Assembly (NCBI RefSeq): GCF_004028095.1
Contig: NZ_SBHM01000007.1
Span: forward strand, 2,790,001 to 2,854,000
Reading direction: 5' to 3'
DNA: 64,000 nucleotides
Source of the DNA: Paenarthrobacter ureafaciens
Lineage (GTDB): Bacteria; Actinomycetota; Actinomycetes; Actinomycetales; Micrococcaceae
In this document: one piece after another, positions 33,560-42,735 of the stretch
Layout of the letters: every line of letters begins with the position of its first letter
Numbering within the stretch: the first letter of the stretch is position 1
The notes under the pieces: model-generated
What the model was told of the DNA's origin: nothing
Database searches by the model: none
The model's input: the letters and a program-made list of their open reading frames with translations, nothing else
Translations under genes and position numbers: made by a program

Positions 33560-34719
33560 GCACTTTCGACCTTTCCGAGGAATACCAGGACCTCAGTGAC
33601 TCCGTCCGCGAGTTCGCCGATGAAGTAGTGGCCCCAGTCTCGGCCAAGCACGACGAAGAACACAGCTTCCCCTACGAGGTCATCAAGCAGATGGGGGAGA
33701 TGGGACTCTTCGGCCTGCCTTTCCCCGAAGAGCACGGCGGCATGGGCGGGGACTACTTCGCGCTCGCACTGGCCCTGGAACAACTGGGCCGCGTGGACCA
33801 GTCGGTAGCCATCACCTTGGAAGCCGGAGTGTCCCTCGGTGCGATGCCCGTCTACCGGTTCGGGACCGAAGAACAGAAGGAACAATGGCTTCCGCCCCTT
33901 GCCTCCGGGCAGGCGCTCGCCGGGTTCGGGCTGACCGAACGCGAAGCCGGATCCGATGCCGGGGGCACCAAGACCCACGCCCACCTGGAAGCCGGCGAAT
34001 GGGTGATCAACGGTAACAAGGAGTTCATCACCAACTCCGGCACGGATATCACCCGGCTGGTCACGGTCACCGCGGTCACCGGCAAGGAAGAACGCCCGGA
34101 CGGCAGTATCAAGAAGGAGATCTCCACCATCCTGGTGCCCACGGAAACCCCCGGCTTTAAAGCGGAAAAGGCCTACAACAAGGTGGGCTGGAACGCTTCG
34201 GACACCCACCCGTTGACACTGGACAACGTCCGGGTTCCCGAATCCAACCTGCTCGGCGAGCGCGGACGCGGCTACGCCAACTTCCTTTCCATCCTTGACG
34301 AAGGCCGCATCGCGATCGCGGCTTTGGGTACAGGAGCCGCCCAGGGATGCGTGGACCTGTCCGTGAAATACGCCAAGGAACGCAGTGCCTTCGGGCAGAA
34401 CATCGCCAAGTACCAGGCCATCCAATTCAAGATCGCGCGGATGCAGGCCAGGGCCCACACGGCACGTCTTGCCTACTACGACGCAGCGGCCAGGATGCTC
34501 GCGGGGAAGCCGTTCAAGACCGAGGCGGCCATCGCTAAGATGGTCGCAGGCGAGGCTGCCATGGACAACGCGCGGGATGCCACCCAGGTATTCGGCGGGT
34601 ATGGCTTCATCAACGAATTCACCGTGGCCCGGCATTACCGGGACTCCAAGATCCTCGAGGTCGGGGAGGGCACCACGGAGGTTCAATTGATGCTCATCGC
34701 CCGCGAGCTGGGTCTTTAA
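33556..34719 (+). CDS. Acyl-CoA dehydrogenase (FadE19-like)
   Basis: 387 residues of the acyl-CoA dehydrogenase fold: [17 protein letters not shown] and [15 protein letters not shown] in the FAD-binding part, [17 protein letters not shown] and [24 protein letters not shown] at the end. The C-terminal VGEGTTEVQ keeps a Glu where medium-chain enzymes have their catalytic base; classical isovaleryl-CoA dehydrogenases have a non-acidic residue there, so the substrate may be a short branched chain other than isovaleryl-CoA, or broad. GTG overlaps the previous stop. Position and neighbours match Rv2500c. Confidence 0.85.
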   Translation: MSTFDLSEEYQDLSDSVREFADEVVAPVSAKHDEEHSFPYEVIKQMGEMGLFGLPFPEEHGGMGGDYFALALALEQLGRVDQSVAITLEAGVSLGAMPVYRFGTEEQKEQWLPPLASGQALAGFGLTEREAGSDAGGTKTHAHLEAGEWVINGNKEFITNSGTDITRLVTVTAVTGKEERPDGSIKKEISTILVPTETPGFKAEKAYNKVGWNASDTHPLTLDNVRVPESNLLGERGRGYANFLSILDEGRIAIAALGTGAAQGCVDLSVKYAKERSAFGQNIAKYQAIQFKIARMQARAHTARLAYYDAAARMLAGKPFKTEAAIAKMVAGEAAMDNARDATQVFGGYGFINEFTVARHYRDSKILEVGEGTTEVQLMLIARELGL

Positions 34720-34739
34720 CCGCAGGGGAAGGATCAAGG

Positions 34740-35537
34740 ATGATTGACAAGGTTGTTGCCAGCGCCGCGGAAGCGGTGAAGGACATCCCGGACGGTGCCT
34801 CGCTGGCCGTCGGCGGGTTCGGACTGTGCGGAATTCCGGTTGCGCTGATAGACGCCCTGCATCAACAGGGCACCACTGGACTGGAGACGGTCAGCAACAA
34901 CTGCGGCGTGGACGACTGGGGCCTTGGCATCCTCCTCAAGGACGGCCGCATCCGGCGAACCATCAGTTCCTACGTGGGGGAGAACAAGGAGTTCGCCCGC
35001 CAGTACCTCGCCGGTGAACTGGAGGTGGTCCTCACCCCGCAGGGAACCCTGGCGGAGAAGCTGCGTGCCGGCGGCGCCGGGATCCCCGCTTTTTATACCA
35101 AAGCCGGCGTGGGCACCCAGGTGTCCGAAGGCGGGCTGCCGCAGAAGTACGACGCCGACGGGAATGTTGAGAAAGCGTCGGCGCCCAAGGAGGTGCGCGC
35201 CTTCAACGGTGCCGACTTTGTCCTTGAGGAGTCCCTGACCCCGGACTTTGGACTTGTCCACGCCTGGAAGGGCGATCGCCACGGCAACCTCGTCTTCCAT
35301 GCAACGGCAATGAACTTCAACCCGCTGTGTGCCATGGCAGCAAAGACCACCATCGCCGAAGTGGAGGAACTGGTGGAGCCGGGGGAGCTCGATCCCGAAC
35401 ACATCCACACTCCGGGCATCTTCGTCCAGCGCGTGGTGGTTTCGCCGACGCCGGAGAAACGGATCGAGAAGCGCACGGTATCCGTCACGGACACATCCGG
35501 CGCAGGCACGGCGGAGGAGCAGGCGGGAGGAGCCTAA
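34740..35537 (+). CDS. scoA: 3-oxoacid CoA-transferase subunit A
   Basis: 265 residues. The Rossmann-like CoA-transferase A signature [17 protein letters not shown] is at ~20-36, with [15 protein letters not shown] and [13 protein letters not shown] further on. With subunit B it moves CoA from succinyl-CoA to an acid such as acetoacetate or, in the itaconate pathway, itaconate. The ATG follows GGGGAAGGATCAAGG. The C-terminus is a short Gly/Ala-rich tail. It abuts the subunit B gene. Confidence 0.9.
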   Translation: MIDKVVASAAEAVKDIPDGASLAVGGFGLCGIPVALIDALHQQGTTGLETVSNNCGVDDWGLGILLKDGRIRRTISSYVGENKEFARQYLAGELEVVLTPQGTLAEKLRAGGAGIPAFYTKAGVGTQVSEGGLPQKYDADGNVEKASAPKEVRAFNGADFVLEESLTPDFGLVHAWKGDRHGNLVFHATAMNFNPLCAMAAKTTIAEVEELVEPGELDPEHIHTPGIFVQRVVVSPTPEKRIEKRTVSVTDTSGAGTAEEQAGGA

Positions 35538-35539
35538 CC

Positions 35540-36292
35540 ATGGAATCGAACACGTATCACGATGTGCCGCCACGTCCCGAAGCCGTGCGGCACGAATACC
35601 GCAGGGCCGACGTCGACCATCACGAGGCCAAAGGCTGGACGCGGAACGAACTGGCCGCCCGGGTGGCCCGCGAACTGGAGAACGGGCAATACGTCAACCT
35701 GGGGATCGGCATGCCAACCCTGATTCCCAACTACATCCCTGACGGGATAGAGGTCATCCTGCACTCGGAGAACGGCATCCTGGGCGTGGGTCCCTACCCG
35801 GCCGAGGACAAAATCGACCCCGATGTGATCAATGCCGGCAAGGAGACGGTCACAGTGAACGCCGGTGCGGCTTTCTTCGATTCCGCGTCGTCGTTCGGGA
35901 TGATCCGCGGCGGCCACGTGGATGTCGCCGTCCTGGGCGCCATGGAGGTGGCCTCCAACGGCGACCTCGCCAACTGGATGATCCCGGGAAAGATGGTCAA
36001 GGGCATGGGCGGGGCCATGGACCTGGTGTTCGGCGCCAAGAAGGTGATCGTCATGATGGAACACGTTGACCGTAACGGCCGCCCGAAAATCGTGAAGGAC
36101 TGCACCCTTCCGCTGACCGGCAAGGGATGCGTGGACCGCATCATCACTGACCTTGCCGTGATCGACGTCGTGAAGGACGAAGGCGAACCCCGGCTGGTCC
36201 TGCGGGAACTTGCGCCAAACGTCACCTTGGACGACGTCGTGGCGGCAACTGGCGCGGAACTGTTCGAAGAAGACCAGGAACTCACCGTATGA
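35540..36292 (+). CDS. scoB: 3-oxoacid CoA-transferase subunit B
   Basis: 250 residues from the ATG at 35540; the frame is open from 35327 but this start follows GGGAGGAG. The catalytic glutamate lies in [12 protein letters not shown], preceded by [17 protein letters not shown]; both are hallmark sequences of the beta half. The first ~35 residues are an extra polar, histidine-rich extension. It pairs with scoA. The stop overlaps the next gene (ATGA). Confidence 0.9.
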   Translation: MESNTYHDVPPRPEAVRHEYRRADVDHHEAKGWTRNELAARVARELENGQYVNLGIGMPTLIPNYIPDGIEVILHSENGILGVGPYPAEDKIDPDVINAGKETVTVNAGAAFFDSASSFGMIRGGHVDVAVLGAMEVASNGDLANWMIPGKMVKGMGGAMDLVFGAKKVIVMMEHVDRNGRPKIVKDCTLPLTGKGCVDRIITDLAVIDVVKDEGEPRLVLRELAPNVTLDDVVAATGAELFEEDQELTV

Positions 36293-36789
36293 CCCGGGTA
36301 GTGGTGCAGCGCGGTCTCTATTTTGACGAACTGGAAGAGGGCGTCGTGTATGCGCACAGGCCCGGCCGCACAGTGACCGAAGCGGACAACGTCCTCTTCA
36401 CCACTATGACCATGAACACCCAGGCGCTTCATCTGGACGCAGCCTGGAGTTCGACGCAGCCATTCGGCCAGCGCCTGATGAACTCCATGTTCACGCTGTC
36501 GGTCATGGTGGGCCAGTCCGTGACCCAGCTGACGCAGGGCACCATCGTGGCGCAGTTGGGGCTGACGGATGTTGCTTTCCCGCACCCGCTCTACCACGGC
36601 GATACGCTGTACACGGAGACAGAGGTCACCGGGAAGAGGCTTTCATCGTCCCGTCCCGGCCAAGGGTTGGTGACCATGCAACACATCGGCCGGAACCAGG
36701 ACGGCAAGGAAGTGGCGCTGGCAACGCGGACGTGTTTGATGTGGACCAAGGAAGCGCACGCCTCCCAAACCGACGTCTCCAAGTACTAG
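36289..36789 (+). CDS. MaoC-like hydratase (Rv2499c-like, putative itaconyl/mesaconyl-CoA hydratase)
   Basis: 166 residues of the single hot-dog fold. [31 protein letters not shown] contains the R-hydratase-type dyad (D of the ADN segment and H of LHLD), and [14 protein letters not shown] is also MaoC-like. Located between the CoA-transferase and citE genes, it probably hydrates an unsaturated branched dicarboxyl-CoA: 3-methylglutaconyl-CoA in leucine breakdown and/or mesaconyl/itaconyl-CoA. This role is by analogy with the mycobacterial cluster. Confidence 0.8.
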   Translation: MTRVVVQRGLYFDELEEGVVYAHRPGRTVTEADNVLFTTMTMNTQALHLDAAWSSTQPFGQRLMNSMFTLSVMVGQSVTQLTQGTIVAQLGLTDVAFPHPLYHGDTLYTETEVTGKRLSSSRPGQGLVTMQHIGRNQDGKEVALATRTCLMWTKEAHASQTDVSKY

Positions 36790-36813
36790 TCACGCCCAGC
36801 AGCAAGGAACCCG

Positions 36814-37662
36814 ATGCCCACTCCTGCCGACCTTCCCTTCACCATGGGTCCTGCCCTCCTGTTCTGCCCTGCGGACCGCCCGGAACGCTACAGCAAGGCG
36901 GCCGACCGCTCCGATGCGGTGATCCTGGACCTGGAAGATGCCGTTGCGCCTGCTGACAAGCAGCGTGCCCGGGGTGCCATCCTGGCCCAGCTGGGCGCGG
37001 CGGGAGATACGCCGGAGCTGGAACCCGGCCGCACCATCGTGAGGGTCAACCCGGTGGGTTCGGCTGAGTTCGGGAAGGACCTCCACAGCCTGGCCCACAC
37101 GCCATACCGCACTGTGATGGTTGCCAAGGCGGAGAGCGCAGAGGACATGCGGGCCCTTGACGGTTACCGGGTCATTGCCCTCTGCGAAACGGCCGCCGGT
37201 GTGCTGAATGCCGCTGCCATCGCGGCGGAACCGAATGTGGTGGCGCTCATGTGGGGCGCGGAGGACCTGCTGGCATCCCTGGGCGGGCTTTCCAGCAGGA
37301 ACGACGACGGCGGGTACCGGGCTGTTGCCCTGCACGCCCGTTCCGCTGTACTGCTTGCCGCAAAAGCCGCGGGCAAGGAAGCCATCGACGCTGTCTACGT
37401 GAACATTCCGGACCTTGACGGGCTGGCCGTGGAATCGCGGGATGCCGTGGCGAGCGGTTTCGGGGCGAAAGCCTGCATCCATCCGTCCCAAGTGGCTGCG
37501 GTGCGGGAAGCCTATGCGCCTGTGCCTGAAGCCGTGGAGGAAGCGCGCGAGTTGTTGGATGCCGCCTCCGCTGCGGGCAGCGGTGTGTTCCAATTCAAAG
37601 GGAAGATGATCGACGGCCCCATCCTCAAACACGCTGAATCGGTGCTGCGGAGGGCCCTTTAA
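36814..37662 (+). CDS. CitE/HpcH-family beta-hydroxyacyl-CoA lyase (Rv2498c-like)
   Basis: 282 residues forming a TIM barrel. LLFCPADRPERYSKA, VILDLEDAVAPADKQRAR (metal- and CoA-binding acidic pair), VAKAESAEDM, ALCETAAGVLNA, WGAEDLLASLGG and ACIHPSQVA are the family motifs. The M. tuberculosis relative Rv2498c is described as a bifunctional lyase that cleaves citramalyl-CoA and takes part in leucine catabolism; the same last step is inferred here. It lies 24 bases after the MaoC gene and ends the operon before a large palindrome. Confidence 0.85.
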   Translation: MPTPADLPFTMGPALLFCPADRPERYSKAADRSDAVILDLEDAVAPADKQRARGAILAQLGAAGDTPELEPGRTIVRVNPVGSAEFGKDLHSLAHTPYRTVMVAKAESAEDMRALDGYRVIALCETAAGVLNAAAIAAEPNVVALMWGAEDLLASLGGLSSRNDDGGYRAVALHARSAVLLAAKAAGKEAIDAVYVNIPDLDGLAVESRDAVASGFGAKACIHPSQVAAVREAYAPVPEAVEEARELLDAASAAGSGVFQFKGKMIDGPILKHAESVLRRAL

Positions 37663-37677
37663 GGCCCGTTACAGGCG

Positions 37678-37734
37678 CGAGGTGGCATTTAATGCCAATG
37701 TTTCCCGGAAACACTGTCATCAAATGCCACCTCG
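37678..37734. terminator. Long imperfect palindrome after citE
   Basis: Outer 13-bp arms CGAGGTGGCATTT (37678-37690) and their exact complement (37722-37734) enclose an inner palindrome TGTTTCC-C-GGAAACA (37699-37713). It lies between convergent genes (citE plus, oxidoreductase minus). There is no U tract, so it may act as a bidirectional terminator/stabiliser or be a dispersed palindromic repeat. Confidence 0.6.
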
Positions 37735-37744
37735 TGTGTGGGTC

Positions 37745-38866
37745 TTAGGCTGAGACCTTGGTGGCCAGCTCAGTCAGCGGAACTGCCGGCGGCCGTTGTG
37801 CCGTGCTCTTGATCGATACCGACTGCCCCGACTTGGCAGACTCAAGGACCGACTCCATCACCTCAAGGGCGTGGAACGCGAGCCCGCCCCCGGCACGCGG
37901 TTCCTGGCCTGCTGGAGTTGCCGCAAGGTCGGCAATGCCAAAGCCCCGGCCCGAGTCCACATAGCCGGCCGAGACGGGCAGTGTTTCCCAGTCCTCGGCG
38001 CCGAGGGCGAACAACTGGACCTCGCCGTCGAAATGGTTGGGATCCGGAACCACCAGGGAACCCTTCTCGCCGTGGATTTCCAGGTTGGGGCTCTTGGTCT
38101 TGACGGCGTCGAAGCTCATGAAGAGCGTTGACAGCGCACCAGAGGCATGAACCAATACTCCGGTCACGTGCGAGTCGATGTCCACCGGTACTTTCTGGCC
38201 CTCGCGGGGACCGGAACCGATGGTGCGCTCATTCCTCGTGTGGCTCGCGGCGCCCACCACGGAGACGACCGGACCCAAGAGGGTGACCAATGCCGAGACG
38301 TAGTAGGGGCCCATGTCCAGCAGCGGTCCGCCGCCGGGCTGGTAGTAGAAGTCCGGGTTCGGATGCCAGCGTTCGTGGCCGGGCGTGGCCATGGTGGCCG
38401 TCGCCGAGATCGGGGCACCGATCAGGCCGTCGTCGATCGCTTTGCGGGCCGTTTGGATGCCGGTGCCCAGGACCGTATCCGGCGCACAGCCCACCACCAC
38501 TCCGGCGGCCCGTGCAGCGTCGAGGACCTGCCGGGCCTCTTCGGTGGTAGCGGCGAGCGGCTTCTCCCCGTACACGGACTTGCCGTTGGCGATGGCCTTG
38601 AGGGCCACGTCGGCGTGCGCCGCCGGGATGGTCAGGTTGAGCACCAGGTCGACGTCGTCCGCCGCCAACAGCTCTTCCACCGACACTGCCCGGACGCCTT
38701 CGTAGGAGTCCGCCACTGCCTGGGCACGGGCCGGATCGAGGTCCGCCACGGCCACGAGGTTGACCGGATCAAGGCGCCGGAAATTGCTCAGGTACTGGGC
38801 GATGATGGCGCCGCAGCCGATGATTCCGACGTTAAGCTGCTTGGTGTTTTCTAGCGGGTTGCCCAC
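37745..38866 (-). CDS. Gfo/Idh/MocA-family oxidoreductase, copy 1
   Basis: About 373 residues. The NAD(P)-binding start is NVGIIGCGAIIAQYLSNF and the catalytic lysine is in YGEKPLA. The second-domain motif reads LLDMGPYYVSAL, with Tyr where many family members have the catalytic His (DxGxH), as in some dimeric-dehydrogenase-type members. It probably oxidises or reduces a sugar or polyol hydroxyl, often C3. The start is uncertain: the GTG at 38866 is preceded by GAGAGGGG and overlaps the ThuA gene by 16 bases; the frame itself opens at 38962. Confidence 0.8.
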   Translation of the reverse strand: MGNPLENTKQLNVGIIGCGAIIAQYLSNFRRLDPVNLVAVADLDPARAQAVADSYEGVRAVSVEELLAADDVDLVLNLTIPAAHADVALKAIANGKSVYGEKPLAATTEEARQVLDAARAAGVVVGCAPDTVLGTGIQTARKAIDDGLIGAPISATATMATPGHERWHPNPDFYYQPGGGPLLDMGPYYVSALVTLLGPVVSVVGAASHTRNERTIGSGPREGQKVPVDIDSHVTGVLVHASGALSTLFMSFDAVKTKSPNLEIHGEKGSLVVPDPNHFDGEVQLFALGAEDWETLPVSAGYVDSGRGFGIADLAATPAGQEPRAGGGLAFHALEVMESVLESAKSGQSVSIKSTAQRPPAVPLTELATKVSA

Positions 38867-39552
38867 AGCATGCCCCTCTCGATGATGGTGCGGACGTTGG
38901 AGTCCTGGAGAACTTCCACACGGTGTCCCGGGGTGCAGACGAAGATCCTGCCCTTGCCCCACTGGCGCGTCCAGATGGCAGGGGAAGTGACCTCCCGGTT
39001 CCAGGGATCCCAGTCGCGCACCTTCTGGGTGGTGGTGGCCAGGACGTCGATGTAGTCGTCGGCCAGGACCCAGTACTGCTCGGTGACCAGGTCAAAGTCG
39101 GACAAGCCGGCAGTGATGGGGTGTTCTGCGGCCGCAGGGAGCATGTTCACCGTGTAAGGAACGTAGTTGTCCGACTGCTCGCCGATCCTTTCGTCCGGGT
39201 GCTTGCCGGGATGGCAGGCGAACTGGCCCCCGATCAGGTGGAGGTAGTCGGAGTTGTTGCGGTAGGAGTCGGCGATGCCGCCGTGCCAGCCTGCCAGGCC
39301 CGTACCGTTCTCGACGGCGGCACGAAGTCCCTCGAACTCGTCCTTCTCGATGGTGGACATGGTCATGCACTGCACGATCAGGTCCACAGTTGCCATGTAG
39401 TCGGCGTCTGCGTAGATTTTGGGCGATTCCTCCACCCGTACCTCGAAGCCTTGGGCTTTGAGGTACGGGATGAAGAGTTCGGTGGCCTCCACAGGCTGGT
39501 GTCCGTCCCAGCCCCCGCGTACCACCAGGGCGGTTTTGTAATTGCTCGACAT
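38851..39552 (-). CDS. ThuA-family protein (trehalose-utilisation type)
   Basis: 233 residues of the glutamine-amidotransferase-like ThuA fold. VVRGGWDGHQPVEATELFIPYL is the typical first strand and loop, and GLAGWHGGIADSYR is the hallmark motif. ThuA proteins occur in clusters that use 3-keto-sugars. It sits between the sugar isomerase and an oxidoreductase gene, with a 39-base gap upstream. Confidence 0.85.
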   Translation of the reverse strand: MSSNYKTALVVRGGWDGHQPVEATELFIPYLKAQGFEVRVEESPKIYADADYMATVDLIVQCMTMSTIEKDEFEGLRAAVENGTGLAGWHGGIADSYRNNSDYLHLIGGQFACHPGKHPDERIGEQSDNYVPYTVNMLPAAAEHPITAGLSDFDLVTEQYWVLADDYIDVLATTTQKVRDWDPWNREVTSPAIWTRQWGKGRIFVCTPGHRVEVLQDSNVRTIIERGMLWATR

Positions 39553-39591
39553 GGTTTCCTTAGTTTTTTCGGGGCGTATCCGTTGAGTCGT

Positions 39592-40596
39592 TCAGCGTGT
39601 TGCGAAGGCGGCATCGAAGGCCGCTGCGGGTGGCTGGATAGTGGCAAGTTCCTTGACCATGGCCAGTGCCTGCGGCGCACCGACCAGGCGGTCCATGCCC
39701 GCGTCTTCCCACTCGATGCTGGTGGGTCCTGCGTAGCCGATGGCGTTGAGGGTCCGGAAGATCGGTTCCCACTGCACGTCACCGTGGCCGGCCGTGACGA
39801 AGTCCCAACCGCGGCGGGGATCTGCCCACGGCAAATGGGAGCCCAGGCGTCCGTTGCGTCCGTTCAACTGCCGGACAGACTCCTTTACGTGGACGTGGAA
39901 GATCCGGTCGGCGAAGTCCTGCAGGAACATGACAGGGTCCAGGTCCTGCCATATGAAGTGGGACGGATCAAAGTTCAACCCGAAGTTCTCCCGGTGCCCG
40001 ATGGCCTCGAGCGTCCGCTTGGCAGTCCAGTAATCGTAGGCAATCTCGGAGGGATGGACTTCCAGTGCGAACCGGACCCCCACCTCGTCGAAGACGTCCA
40101 TGATGGGGTTCCAGCGGTTGGCGAAGTCCTGGTAGCCGCGCTCGATCATGGCATCAGAGGCGGGAGGGAACATGGCAACGCATTTCCAGATGGAGGAACC
40201 CGTGAATCCGGTGACGGTCTTGACCCCCAGCTTGGCCGCAGCGCGGGCCGTAGCCTTCATGGTCTCTGCTGCGCGCCGGTGGACGCCTTCCGCATCACCA
40301 TCACCCCAGACATCGGCGGACAGGATATCCCGGTGCCGTTCGTCGATGGGATCGTCGCAGACTGCCTGCCCCGTGAGGTGGTTGGCGATGGCATGGACCG
40401 ACAAGTTGTGCTTGTCCAGGACCTCCAGCTTGTTCCGGAGGTAGGCATCGTCTTCCACTGCCCGTACCGGATCGAGGTGGTCGCCCCAGCAGGCGATCTC
40501 CAGGCCGTCGAAGCCCCATTCGCCTGCCAACCGGGCAACTTCCTCAAAGGGAAGGTCTGCCCACTGACCGGTAAAAAGTGTGATGGGTCGGTTCAT
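39592..40596 (-). CDS. Sugar phosphate isomerase/epimerase-type TIM barrel protein
   Basis: 334 residues of the AP-endonuclease-2 family. LFTGQWADLPFEEVARLAGEWGFDGLEIACWGDHLD is the first strand; metal ligands are expected in FALEVHPSEIAYD, NFGLNFDPSHFIWQ and the C-terminal TSIEWEDAGMD. Relatives include xylose-type isomerases and the LgdB-type enzymes acting on 3-keto-sugars. Its start touches the stop of the next upstream gene (40596), so translation is coupled. Confidence 0.85.
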   Translation of the reverse strand: MNRPITLFTGQWADLPFEEVARLAGEWGFDGLEIACWGDHLDPVRAVEDDAYLRNKLEVLDKHNLSVHAIANHLTGQAVCDDPIDERHRDILSADVWGDGDAEGVHRRAAETMKATARAAAKLGVKTVTGFTGSSIWKCVAMFPPASDAMIERGYQDFANRWNPIMDVFDEVGVRFALEVHPSEIAYDYWTAKRTLEAIGHRENFGLNFDPSHFIWQDLDPVMFLQDFADRIFHVHVKESVRQLNGRNGRLGSHLPWADPRRGWDFVTAGHGDVQWEPIFRTLNAIGYAGPTSIEWEDAGMDRLVGAPQALAMVKELATIQPPAAAFDAAFATR

Positions 40597-41798
40597 CAGT
40601 GCTCCTTGTCAACGTTCTGCCAACGGCTTTCCGCCGCAGCGCTCGCCTCTACGGCGGCCAATACCTTCTGGACCTGCAAAGCATCAGCGAACGACGGCGA
40701 CGGCTGCTCACCGGCGCCGATGGCATCCACGAGGTCCACCACCTGATGGGTGAAGCCGTGCTCATACCCCAGGCCATGTCCGGTCGGCCACCAGTTGCCC
40801 GTGTAGGGGTGGGACGGTTCGGTGACCATGATCTTGCGGAAGCCCGCATCGGGTTCAAGCGAGGCATCGTAGAACTGCAGGGAATTCATGTCTTCGAAGT
40901 CGAAGGCCAGCGAACCCTTGGTGCCGTTCAGTTCCAGTCGCATTGCGTTCTTTCGGCCCAGCGCGAAGCGGGTGGCCTCGAAGATGCCAACGGGACCAGT
41001 GCCGCCGTCGTGCTTTCCGCTGAACCGGGCAGTGAAGAGGGCGGCGTCGTCAACGGTTACCGGGCCCTTGGGGCCGTCGGAGCCACCGTGGCCGCCGAGT
41101 CCCACGAAGTCACCACCCACCGGGCGTTCCTTGACGAAGGTTTCCATCAGGGCGGAGACCCCGGTGATTGCTTGTCCGGTGATCCACTGGGCCGCGTCGA
41201 TGCTGTGGGCACCGATGTCGCCCAGGGAGCCGGAGCCTGATTTCGACTTGTCCAAGCGCCACGTGAGGGGAGCGTCGGCATCCGAGAGCCAGTCCTGAAG
41301 GTACTGGGCACGGACGTGGCGGATATCGCCCAGGCGCCCTTCGTCAACCATCCGCTTGGCCAAGGCGAGCGCGGGCGTACGGCGGTAGCTGAAGCCGCAC
41401 ATGGAGAGGACTCCGCGTTCGGCCGCGGCCCTGGCCACAGCCGTCATTTTTTCGGCCTCCTCCACGGAGTTGGCCAGAGGCTTTTCGCACAGGACGTGTT
41501 TTCCTGCCTCCAGGGCGGTGATCGCAATCTCGGCGTGGGTGTTGCCGGGAGTGCAAATATCGATGAGGTCGATGTCGTCGCGCTCGATCAACCGCCGCCA
41601 GTCCGTCTCCACCGAGTCCCAGCCGTACTTGGCTGCCGCCGCCCGGACTCCTTCTTCGTTGCGGCCGGCCACCGCGGTGAGCTGCGGTGCGAGGGGCAGG
41701 TCGAAGAAGCGGGGGGCGGTACGCCACGCGTGGGAGTGGGCGGCGCCCATGAAGGAATAGCCCACCATGCCTACACGCAGGGGTCGTGGTTCAGTCAC
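40596..41798 (-). CDS. Gfo/Idh/MocA-family oxidoreductase, copy 2
   Basis: 400 residues. The dinucleotide-binding start is RVGMVGYSFMGAAHSHAW, the catalytic lysine lies in LCEKPLANS, and the DxxxH pair lies in LGDIGAHSIDAAQW, so the active site is canonical, unlike copy 1. FSYRRTPALALAKRMV and WRLDKSKSGSGSLGD are typical of actinobacterial sugar C3-dehydrogenase-like members. It likely starts the pathway by oxidising the imported sugar. It is downstream of the ABC permease gene (30-base gap). Confidence 0.85.
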   Translation of the reverse strand: MTEPRPLRVGMVGYSFMGAAHSHAWRTAPRFFDLPLAPQLTAVAGRNEEGVRAAAAKYGWDSVETDWRRLIERDDIDLIDICTPGNTHAEIAITALEAGKHVLCEKPLANSVEEAEKMTAVARAAAERGVLSMCGFSYRRTPALALAKRMVDEGRLGDIRHVRAQYLQDWLSDADAPLTWRLDKSKSGSGSLGDIGAHSIDAAQWITGQAITGVSALMETFVKERPVGGDFVGLGGHGGSDGPKGPVTVDDAALFTARFSGKHDGGTGPVGIFEATRFALGRKNAMRLELNGTKGSLAFDFEDMNSLQFYDASLEPDAGFRKIMVTEPSHPYTGNWWPTGHGLGYEHGFTHQVVDLVDAIGAGEQPSPSFADALQVQKVLAAVEASAAAESRWQNVDKEH

Positions 41799-41828
41799 AA
41801 CTGATCCTTTCTTGTCTGCCTGATCCGG

Positions 41829-42734
41829 TTACTTGCTGAATCCGGCGGTTAGCCCGCTGAGGAGCTGGCGCCGTCCTACGACGTACAGCACCAGGATTGG
41901 CAGGGTGCTCAGGACCACCGAGGCCAGGACCGCCGGGATGTTCACGCTGAATTCGCCTTGGAACGTCCAGAGTCCCAAGGGGAGGACGCGAAGGTCCGGG
42001 TTCTGGGTCAGCACCAGCGGGAGCAGGAACCCGTTCCACACGTGCAGGCCGTTGTAGATGGAGACCGTCACGATCGCCGGACGGGTCAGGGGCAGCGCCA
42101 GGCGCCACATGGTTTGCCATTCGCTGCATCCGTCAAGCCGCATGGATTCGAACAGCTCATTGGGAACGTCCCGAATGAAGTTGGACAGGATGAGCACGGT
42201 CAGCGGGATTGCGAAGGCGATGGACGGGAGCATGACGGCCAGCAGGCTGTCGTAGAGGTTCAGCCTGATGATCATCAGGTAGATGGGGATGATGGTCGCC
42301 TGCAGGGGAATGGCGAGGCCCATCAGGAACATTCCGTTGACCAGTTTCAAGAACCTGCCACGTCCACGGACGATCGCGAAGGACGCCATGAAGGAAATCA
42401 GGACCGTCGGGATGACGGAACCGAGCGTCACGATCGCGCTGTTCATGAAGTACGTCGCGAAGTTCGATTCCAGGACCAGCTGGTAGTTCTCCAGGGTCGG
42501 AGACGTCGGCGGAGCCAGCGGACTTTGCCCGAAGTAGCCCTCCGCCGTCTTCAGGCTGGTGATCACGATGTAGTAGACGGGGATGATGATGATGGCCAGC
42601 CAGATCCATCCGCCCAGGCCGCCGGGGATGTTGAGGCGGCGGATGCGTGTGGCCAGGCTCAGCTTGACCACGGGCGGGTCGGCCTTGGTGCCGGTTGCCG
42701 GTGTCTCTTCTGTGTTCGTCAGAACGGTGCTCAC
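41829..42734 (-). CDS. CUT1 sugar ABC transporter permease (MalG-like)
   Basis: 301 residues with six membrane helices. The EAA cytoplasmic loop that contacts the ATPase reads ESMRLDGCSEWQTMWRLALPLTRP. The first helix is IWLAIIIIPVYYIVITSLK. The GTG at 42734 (VSTVLTNTEE) overlaps the end of the companion permease gene; the longer frame to 42779 is unlikely. No ATPase gene is present, so a shared MsmK/UgpC-type ATPase is expected, as is usual in CUT1 systems of actinobacteria. Confidence 0.88.
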   Translation of the reverse strand: MSTVLTNTEETPATGTKADPPVVKLSLATRIRRLNIPGGLGGWIWLAIIIIPVYYIVITSLKTAEGYFGQSPLAPPTSPTLENYQLVLESNFATYFMNSAIVTLGSVIPTVLISFMASFAIVRGRGRFLKLVNGMFLMGLAIPLQATIIPIYLMIIRLNLYDSLLAVMLPSIAFAIPLTVLILSNFIRDVPNELFESMRLDGCSEWQTMWRLALPLTRPAIVTVSIYNGLHVWNGFLLPLVLTQNPDLRVLPLGLWTFQGEFSVNIPAVLASVVLSTLPILVLYVVGRRQLLSGLTAGFSK

Positions 42735-42735
42735 C

